Shown here one piece after another: positions 57,990 through 64,000 of a stretch of DNA of 64,000 nt (the stretch's first letter is position 1; every line of letters starts with the position of its first letter). Where the stretch lies: positions 124,001 through 188,000 of the forward strand of contig DDPF01000012.1 in the NCBI GenBank assembly GCA_002342065.1, given 5' to 3'. The notes beneath the pieces are model-generated. The model was not told where the DNA came from and did no database searches. It saw nothing but the letters and a program-made list of their open reading frames with translations. Origin of the DNA: Bacteroidetes bacterium UBA2475. GTDB taxonomy: Bacteria; Bacteroidota; Bacteroidia; B-17B0; Aurantibacillaceae. A program made the position numbers and the translations under genes.

Positions 57990-58550
57990 TTAAACCGTCA
58001 TTATCTCTTTTTCTTTTTGTTCAATATGCTTATCAACTTTTGCAACAGATGCATCGGTCAAGGTTTGGATCTTTGTTTCGCCGCCCTTAGCTTCATCTTC
58101 AGGTAATCCATCTTTTTGCAATTTTTTGATCTGATCGATGCAATCTTTACGAACTGTACGAATTCCAACCTTCGCATCTTCGCCAAAACCTTTTGCTGTT
58201 TTGCTTAATTGTTTACGACGCTCTTCAGTTAATGGCGGAACCATGATACGAATTATGATACCATCGTTTTGTGGATTAAAACCAAGATTCGCAGCCTGTA
58301 TTGCTTTTTCAATTGGCGTTAACATTGATTTTTCCCATGGCTGAATTATAAGCGTACGCGAATCCTGGGTGTTTACACTTGCCGTATTACTTAACGGTAC
58401 CATACTTCCATAATAATCTACCTGAATATTTTCTAACATAGCAGGACTGGCTTTGCCCGCCCTTACTTTTTGAAGCTCAGCTTCCAAATGGCTAATGGCT
58501 TTTTCCATTGCTATTTTTGCATTTTCTAATACCGAATTTATATCGCTCAT
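57990..58550 (-). CDS. frr: Ribosome recycling factor
   Basis: A complete 186-aa RRF: AISHLEAELQKVRAGKASPAMLENIQVDYYGSMVPLSNTASV, TLIIQPWEKSMLTPIEKAIQAANLGFNPQNDG, then RIMVPPLTEERRKQLSKTAKG and VRKDCIDQIKK. It releases ribosomes from mRNA after termination, together with EF-G. The cysteine desulfurase gene ends upstream on the same strand with an 18-nt gap. Confidence 0.98.
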   Translation of the reverse strand: MSDINSVLENAKIAMEKAISHLEAELQKVRAGKASPAMLENIQVDYYGSMVPLSNTASVNTQDSRTLIIQPWEKSMLTPIEKAIQAANLGFNPQNDGIIIRIMVPPLTEERRKQLSKTAKGFGEDAKVGIRTVRKDCIDQIKKLQKDGLPEDEAKGGETKIQTLTDASVAKVDKHIEQKEKEIMTV

Positions 58551-58568
58551 AACTTTATTTTTACAAAA

Positions 58569-59723
58569 TTAATTTTTTATTGCTTCTTTGGTCTCTACTT
58601 TAAAAAGTTCTATCAAATGTTTTACAGTAAAATCAATTTCTTCCTTAGTAGTATATTTACTAAAACTAAAACGTACCGATGGTCTTTCCATATCACTTCC
58701 AATTCCCCTCAACACATGGCTTCCCTGGTTACTGCCACTGCTACAGGCGCTACCGCCGCTGGCTGCAATCCCCAAAATATCCAAATTAAATAATAACATT
58801 TCTGCATCAGCATGTTTTGGGAAACAACAATTTAAAACAGTGTACAACGACTTTTCATCAGAGATCTCTCCATTAAAAGCCATACCGGGAATATTTTTTT
58901 CTAGTTGCTCGCGCATATAATTTTTTAATCCCATTATATGTTTTTGATGTTCTTCCATTTCATCAAAACAAATTTCTAATGCTTTTGCAAGTCCAACAAT
59001 ACCATAAACATTTTCTGTTCCACCACGCATATTGCGCTCTTGTGCGCCACCATGAATAAATGGTGAAATTTTATGTAAATGATTGATGTATAAAAAACCA
59101 ACGCCTTTTGGTCCGTGAAATTTATGAGCAGCGCAGGTAACAAAATGAACTTTTGTATCGCGAAGATCCATTTTATAATGACCCATAGTTTGTACCGTAT
59201 CACTATGGAAAATAGCTTTGTATTTTTCACAAAGCTCACCTACTTCTTTTAACGGTAATAAAGTTCCTAATTCGTTATTGGCATGCATTAACGAAACCAG
59301 GCTACGCGAATTATTCTTTAATAGTTCTTCAAGATCAGCAAGATCAACATTTCCTTTCTTATCTAATTTTACCCAACTTACTTTTACTTTTCCTGCTTTT
59401 TCAAGCATTTTTAAAGTATGTTCTACCGCATGATGCTCAATTATACTTGAGATAACATGTTTAATATCGAATGTAGTAATGCATTGGTTAATAGCCATAT
59501 TATCGGCTTCAGTACCACCTGATGTAAAAAATATTTCAGCAGGTGTAACGTTCAGTAATTTAGCAACCGTTTTACGTGCAGTTTCTATTGCCGCGCGTGT
59601 CTTACGCCCAAAGGCATGAATAGAAGATGGATTTCCAAAATCTTCCAGCATCAAAGGCATCATGGCCTTTAATACATTCTCATCTAATTTGGTAGTGGCA
59701 GCGTTATCTAAATATACTTTCAT
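58569..59723 (-). CDS. Cysteine desulfurase (NifS/IscS family), 384 aa
   Basis: A PLP-dependent fold with pyridoxal Lys K201 in CAAHKFHGPKGVGFLY, substrate segment FTSGGTEADNMAI, and the sulfur-carrying C327 in SGGSACSSGSNQGSHVL. It transfers sulfur from Cys for Fe-S cluster or thio-nucleoside synthesis. It lies between glmM and frr on the same strand; no isc partner genes are in view. Confidence 0.93.
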   Translation of the reverse strand: MKVYLDNAATTKLDENVLKAMMPLMLEDFGNPSSIHAFGRKTRAAIETARKTVAKLLNVTPAEIFFTSGGTEADNMAINQCITTFDIKHVISSIIEHHAVEHTLKMLEKAGKVKVSWVKLDKKGNVDLADLEELLKNNSRSLVSLMHANNELGTLLPLKEVGELCEKYKAIFHSDTVQTMGHYKMDLRDTKVHFVTCAAHKFHGPKGVGFLYINHLHKISPFIHGGAQERNMRGGTENVYGIVGLAKALEICFDEMEEHQKHIMGLKNYMREQLEKNIPGMAFNGEISDEKSLYTVLNCCFPKHADAEMLLFNLDILGIAASGGSACSSGSNQGSHVLRGIGSDMERPSVRFSFSKYTTKEEIDFTVKHLIELFKVETKEAIKN

Positions 59724-59734
59724 TAATTATGCTC

Positions 59735-61132
59735 TTAATTCTTAATAATTTCTTTGATATCGGAAATAATTTTATTCGCTAAACTATCAGCGGTTGATGC
59801 CGATTTACTTTCGCTATAAATTCTAATGATCGGTTCTGTATTGCTTTTACGTAAGTGCACCCACTCTTTATCGAATTCTATTTTCACACCATCAATATTG
59901 TTGATAGGTTGTTTTTTATATTTTTCTTTTACTTTGGCTAATACCTTATCTACATCTATTTGCGGTGTTAATTCTATTTTGTTCTTAGAAATAAAATAGC
60001 CGGGATAAGATCCACGCAACATAGAAACTGTTTTGCCATATTTTGCCAGATGCGTTAAAAAAATTGCAATTCCCACTAAAGCATCTCTGCCATAATGTAA
60101 CTCCGGTAAAATAATTCCGCCATTACCTTCGCCGCCAATAACGGCTTTAGTATCCTTCATCATCTTCACCACATTTACTTCACCAACAGCAGAGGCAGAA
60201 TAAATCCCCCCTTGTGCTTCGGTAACATCGCGTAATGCACGTGTACTCGATAAATTACTAACTGTATTTCCTTTTTTATTTTTCTTTAAAACATAATCTG
60301 CAACAGCAACCAAAGTATACTCCTCGCCAAACATTTCTCCATCTTCGCAAACAAATGCTAAACGATCAACATCGGGATCAACAGAAATTCCTAAATGTGC
60401 TTTTTGTTTTTTAACAGCTTTACTAAGATCAGCTAAATGTTCAGGTAACGGTTCGGGGTTATGCGCAAAATTTCCTGTTGGTTCGCCATGAATAACTGTA
60501 ATATTCTTAACGCCCAATTTTTCTAATAATGCCGGCACAACAATTCCACCACTTGAGTTAATCGCATCTACCACAATTGTAAAATCTGCCTTTTTAATTG
60601 CAGCAACATCTACATAAGGCAGATCAATTATTTTTTTGAAATGCGTATTTATAAAATCTAAATTAGTCTCATAGGTACCCAGATCTCCAACTTCTGCATA
60701 ATTAAAATCAGCTTTTTCGGCTAATTTTAAAATATCTTGTCCGTTTGCTTCACTTATGAATTCGCCTTTTTCGTTCAGTAATTTCAAGGCGTTCCATTGT
60801 TTTGGATTATGACTGGCCGTTAAAATAATACCGCCATGGGCTTTAAATTCTGTTACAGCCATTTCAACGGTTGGCGTAGTACTTAGTTCAAGATCCACTA
60901 CATTAATGCCAAGTCCGATAAGGGTTCCTGAAACAATATTTGACACCATTTGCCCGCTAAGCCTGGCATCGCGGCCAATGATAACGGTAATTTTTGTTTT
61001 TTTAGGATGGTTATTTATAACCCAGGTTCCATAGGCAGATGTGAATTTTACAACATCTAAAGGCGTTAAACCGTCATCCGGTTTGCCACCAATAGTACCC
61101 CTGATCCCTGAAATGCTTTTTATAAGAGTCAC
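59735..61132 (-). CDS. glmM: Phosphoglucosamine mutase-type phosphohexomutase
   Basis: A 465-aa alpha-D-phosphohexomutase with catalytic serine S107 in ILTASHNPKQWNALKLL, metal loop DPDVDRLAFV and phosphate-binding region RKSNTEPIIRIYSES. Bacteroidota members of this group serve as GlmM, converting glucosamine-6-P to glucosamine-1-P for cell-wall precursors. The cysteine desulfurase gene starts 11 nt after its stop. Confidence 0.9.
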   Translation of the reverse strand: MTLIKSISGIRGTIGGKPDDGLTPLDVVKFTSAYGTWVINNHPKKTKITVIIGRDARLSGQMVSNIVSGTLIGLGINVVDLELSTTPTVEMAVTEFKAHGGIILTASHNPKQWNALKLLNEKGEFISEANGQDILKLAEKADFNYAEVGDLGTYETNLDFINTHFKKIIDLPYVDVAAIKKADFTIVVDAINSSGGIVVPALLEKLGVKNITVIHGEPTGNFAHNPEPLPEHLADLSKAVKKQKAHLGISVDPDVDRLAFVCEDGEMFGEEYTLVAVADYVLKKNKKGNTVSNLSSTRALRDVTEAQGGIYSASAVGEVNVVKMMKDTKAVIGGEGNGGIILPELHYGRDALVGIAIFLTHLAKYGKTVSMLRGSYPGYFISKNKIELTPQIDVDKVLAKVKEKYKKQPINNIDGVKIEFDKEWVHLRKSNTEPIIRIYSESKSASTADSLANKIISDIKEIIKN

Positions 61133-61284
61133 AATAAATAAAATTTTGAGTTGTAAAGATAAGAAAAAGCTGCATCTATAAAATGAATTTAGAGGCTGAT
61201 AGTTAACAAAATTTGTTCATTTTTTGTTTAAAATACTGCCATTACAAGCGTTATTATTACGAATTTTAGCCATAATCCGCGGGA

Positions 61285-61719
61285 ATGAGCAGTAAAAGCC
61301 TCTTTATAGTAATTTGTCTTCTTTTTTTGCAAAAGATGAGTTTTGGCCATGAAATAGCCGAACAAAAATACTATTTGGTTGACGCTAATTTTGAAATAGT
61401 AGATTCTGTAAGTAGTTCTGAAATATACTCTGTTATAGAAAATAAAAAGCGACCAAACCCGTTATTAAGTTTCTTTAAGAACAGGCAGAAAAAAAATAAA
61501 AGAATAACCGCCGCCCTTTTAGCTTTCCCTTTTCCATTTGGTATTGTTGGTTTGCATAGAATTTATTTAGGAACCGCGCCTTATGTACCGGTTGCATATA
61601 TTGGGAGTTTAGGTGGCGTATTTGGCGTGTTACCCTTTATTGATTTTTGTGTGTTGTTATTAGACAAAGACGAATCGAGATACATTAATAACAAAAAAGT
61701 ATTTATGTGGGTAAATTAA
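61285..61719 (+). CDS. TM2-domain membrane protein, 144 aa
   Basis: A signal-like N-terminus (LFIVICLLFLQKMSFGHE), a linker, then two membrane segments in a TM2 domain: ITAALLAFPFPFGIVGLHRIYLGTAPYVPVAYIG and FGVLPFIDFCVLLLDKD. TM2 proteins are small, with an inferred regulatory or chaperone role. It sits 12 nt before asnB on the same strand, so cotranscription is likely. Confidence 0.85.
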   Translation: MSSKSLFIVICLLFLQKMSFGHEIAEQKYYLVDANFEIVDSVSSSEIYSVIENKKRPNPLLSFFKNRQKKNKRITAALLAFPFPFGIVGLHRIYLGTAPYVPVAYIGSLGGVFGVLPFIDFCVLLLDKDESRYINNKKVFMWVN

Positions 61720-61731
61720 CCACAAACAATT

Positions 61732-63648
61732 ATGTGCGGTATTGCCGGAATAATTCTAAAACAAAAAGCAGGTTTTGATCTGAATAAAAAAATTTCGTCA
61801 ATGACCAACGCTATTAGCCATCGCGGACCCGATGGCGAAGGTTTTGTTTTAGCAAGCGAGCAAAATATTACACCGCATTTTAATGTACAGCAACAAAATT
61901 ACCAACGTACAGACCTAAACTATATTCCCAAAACAAATTTAGAAAGTGCAAATTCTAATTCTTTTTTAGCTTTTGGTCATAGAAGGTTATCCATTATTGA
62001 TCTCAGTGAAACCGGTCACCAACCTATGTGTGAGCAGTCTGCAAAGACCTGGATAGTTTATAACGGCGAGATCTATAATTATTTAGAGATAAGAACCGAA
62101 TTAAAAAACCTTGGACATAAATTTATTTCAGAAAGTGATACGGAAGTTATTTTAGCAGCGTATAAAGAATGGGGTTTTAAATGTGCGGAACATTTTAATG
62201 GCATGTGGGCCTTTTGTATTTACGATAGCGAAAAACAACTTTGCTTTGCATCGCGCGACAGGTTTGGCGTGAAGCCTTTTTATTTTATTAATGATAAAAC
62301 TCTTTTTTCGTTTGCAAGCGAACAAAAAGCCTTTGTAAAAGCAGGTTTAATTACTCTTAAAATAGATCAAAAGGCTTTACACAATTATTTAATAAACGGT
62401 TTGTTGGAAACCGGCCCTGCCAATTTTTTTGAAGGTATAACTGAATTAATGCCCGGAAATAATTTAGTGTACAATTTAAAATCGCAGGAACTTACCATAC
62501 ACACATATTATAATTTAACCGAACACATTACTTTAAAGAATGATGGTTTAAGTGAAAATGAACTTATCGAGAAAATTACATACACCTTTGAAAACTCTGT
62601 AAAATTAAGGCTTCGCAGCGACGTGGAAGTGGGTACCTGTTTAAGTGGTGGCATTGACAGTAGCGCCTTAGCGGTTACAATTTCAGAAATAACCAAACAA
62701 CCTTTATTCTGTTTTACATCTGTATTTAAAAACAACGAAATAAGCGAGGAACATTTTGCGGATGTTGTTGCAAAAAAAATTAAAGCAAAACATTTTAAAG
62801 TTGAGCCTACACTTAACGGTTTTTTAGAAGAGGTGGACGATCTGATCTATTCGCAGGATGTGCCTATTTGGGATACCAGTACCTACGCTCAATACAAGGT
62901 AATGCAGCTTGCCAAACAAAATAATATTAAAGTGGTTTTAGATGGACAAGGCGCTGATGAATTATTTGCCGGTTACCATCACCATTTTTTAGCCAAGTGG
63001 AATAATCTCTTTTCACAAGGAAATTATATGTCAGGCATGAACGAGGTTGTTGCCAGCAAAAAAACAATCGCTAACCCTCTTCAGTTTTATTTAAAAGAAA
63101 AAGCAAAACAAAAAAACTATTTTAGTAAAAAACATTTTTCTTTATTCTTTAAAACGAATTTTTTAAATTCGAGTGAAATAAAGAACCCATCTGTTTATTT
63201 TAATTCTGTTAACGATCAGTTAGCCCATGATATTTACCACACACGTTTAAAATCTTTTTTAAAGTGTGAGGACCGTTGTGGTATGTGGCACAACGTAGAA
63301 AGCCGCACACCTTTTGCAGATGATGTGGAACTTATTAATTTGTTATTCTCTTTTAACGGCAACAAAAAAATAAAGAATGGTGTTTCAAAATATTTATTGC
63401 GCGAAGCCGTAAAAAATAAATTACCAAAAGAGATCTACACACGTTACGATAAAAAAGGTTTTGAAACACCAATGCAACAATGGATGCAAAAATTAAGACC
63501 ACAAATACTCTCAGAAATTAAAGCCGCTAATTTTGAATTTGTAAATTATACTGACCTTGAGAAAACTGACAGCAACAGTACTTTCCACAATAAATTATTG
63601 TTTAAATTATTTGTACTAAGTCGTTGGCAAAAACTGTTTAAGTTTTAA
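61732..63648 (+). CDS. asnB: Asparagine synthetase (glutamine-hydrolysing), 638 aa
   Basis: The Met is followed by C2, the glutamine amidotransferase nucleophile (MCGIAGII), with HRGPDGEG and FGHRRLSIIDLSETGHQPM. The synthetase domain has the PP-loop SGGIDSS (305-311) and further GADELFAGYHHHF. It makes asparagine from aspartate and glutamine; related enzymes amidate sugars or peptides. The length (638) is normal for this class. Confidence 0.95.
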   Translation: MCGIAGIILKQKAGFDLNKKISSMTNAISHRGPDGEGFVLASEQNITPHFNVQQQNYQRTDLNYIPKTNLESANSNSFLAFGHRRLSIIDLSETGHQPMCEQSAKTWIVYNGEIYNYLEIRTELKNLGHKFISESDTEVILAAYKEWGFKCAEHFNGMWAFCIYDSEKQLCFASRDRFGVKPFYFINDKTLFSFASEQKAFVKAGLITLKIDQKALHNYLINGLLETGPANFFEGITELMPGNNLVYNLKSQELTIHTYYNLTEHITLKNDGLSENELIEKITYTFENSVKLRLRSDVEVGTCLSGGIDSSALAVTISEITKQPLFCFTSVFKNNEISEEHFADVVAKKIKAKHFKVEPTLNGFLEEVDDLIYSQDVPIWDTSTYAQYKVMQLAKQNNIKVVLDGQGADELFAGYHHHFLAKWNNLFSQGNYMSGMNEVVASKKTIANPLQFYLKEKAKQKNYFSKKHFSLFFKTNFLNSSEIKNPSVYFNSVNDQLAHDIYHTRLKSFLKCEDRCGMWHNVESRTPFADDVELINLLFSFNGNKKIKNGVSKYLLREAVKNKLPKEIYTRYDKKGFETPMQQWMQKLRPQILSEIKAANFEFVNYTDLEKTDSNSTFHNKLLFKLFVLSRWQKLFKF

Positions 63649-63661
63649 ACAAAAAAAAATA

Positions 63662-63706
63662 AAACACATAGAGACATCGGATCTCTATATTTCCTATGTG
63701 GTTAAA
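63662..63706. repeat. Degenerate relative of the 27902-28048 element
   Basis: The start aaacacatagagacat and the end cctatgtggttaaa repeat the TTAACCACATAG theme of the element at 27902-28048 as an inverted pair, with a short spacer. It lies between the convergent ends of asnB and the next gene, where it may act as terminator. Confidence 0.5.
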
Positions 63707-63717
63707 ATTTTTAGCTA

Positions 63718-64000
63718 TTAGTTATGCATTGGCTTCGCATCACCGCCTTTATTCTCTAAGAAACAATATTGGATACCAAAGCCCATTCCAAAACCTTGTC
63801 CTTTCCATTTGGTAATGGCAATGTATTTATTAAAATCTTCGTTGTTGGTAGTTAGCTTATTGTAATTGGTAAACGGGGCATAAATTTTAAAATTGATGCC
63901 GAACCTTCCAAAATATATCCTCGGGTTAAGGTATAATGAAACATAGCTTCCGCCCCCAGAAAGAATAATACCTAAACTATCGTTAGCTTTGTATTTAAAT
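63718..64000 (-). CDS. C-terminal end of an unrecognised probable outer-membrane protein (start outside window)
   Basis: The open minus-strand frame runs from the right edge to a stop at 63718-63720, giving ~93 residues: GGGSYVSLYLNPRIYFGRFGINFKIYAPFTNYN and GMGFGIQYCFLENKGGD. The alternation of aromatic and Gly residues suggests beta-barrel strands of an outer-membrane protein. It is not possible to name the family from this end. Confidence 0.6.
   Translation of the reverse strand, partial: FKYKANDSLGIILSGGGSYVSLYLNPRIYFGRFGINFKIYAPFTNYNKLTTNNEDFNKYIAITKWKGQGFGMGFGIQYCFLENKGGDAKPMHN

Noticed and set aside
1..64000. CRISPR arrays, rRNA or tRNA genes, complete insertion sequences
   Set aside because: None found by reading: no regularly spaced repeat-spacer units, no tRNA-like cloverleaf and no transposase or integrase reading frame.

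Overview
The window is AT-rich DNA of a Bacteroidota bacterium. This rests on two type IX secretion C-terminal sorting domains, a FecI/FecR sigma/anti-sigma pair, a TonB-dependent receptor with a CarboxypepD-like N-terminus, a reg_prop hybrid sensor with a LytTR regulator, DUF5916 and DUF2807 proteins, and promoters of the Bacteroidota form TTTG-N20-TAnnTTTG. No rRNA, tRNA or CRISPR array was seen. The genus cannot be named from the sequence.

Region 1 (1-9.7 kb) is an accessory, defence-like island. It holds the 5' part of a type I methylase gene (hsdM), an unrecognised gene pair followed by a G/C-run repeat array, a 603-aa PIN-like protein, an HTH-ImmA protease with a PIN-like partner, and an intergenic stretch with several hairpins. 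The most notable locus is a compact operon at 6709-8841 coding for a single-domain ubiquitin-like protein ending in Gly, an E2-like protein (Prok-E2_E type), a JAB-E1 fusion and a 44-aa single-span membrane protein, closed by a strong terminator. The island's right edge carries direct repeats 200 bp apart.

Region 2 (9.7-17.1 kb) starts with a PP2C/SpoIIAA-like pair. An apparent light/oxidative-stress operon on the minus strand follows: DUF2805, SDR, flavin reductase-like, TspO, DUF2071, DUF2256, FeS-type photolyase and DASH cryptochrome. Several of its genes overlap by 1-4 nt, and two perfect inverted repeats sit upstream of the first gene.

Region 3 (17.2-34.1 kb) concerns the envelope: YtxH, an Omp85-like barrel, TerC, a paralogous secreted pair, a bacterial alpha-2-macroglobulin with an intact thioester motif, a CHAP protein, a sensor kinase/LytTR pair separated by an inverted-repeat element, and PBP1C.

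Region 4 (34.1-57.3 kb) has small stress-type genes including a UspA remnant, Omp28-like and PKD surface proteins, an OmpA/PD40 protein, a TonB receptor with a DUF2807 partner, a FecI-FecR-STN cluster, DUF5916, an MMPL/RND transporter, a cupredoxin-like T9SS cargo and a membrane LytTR regulator.

Region 5 (57.3-64 kb) is housekeeping: a cold-shock gene with a long leader, frr, a cysteine desulfurase, glmM, a TM2 protein, asnB and the end of a probable outer-membrane protein gene.
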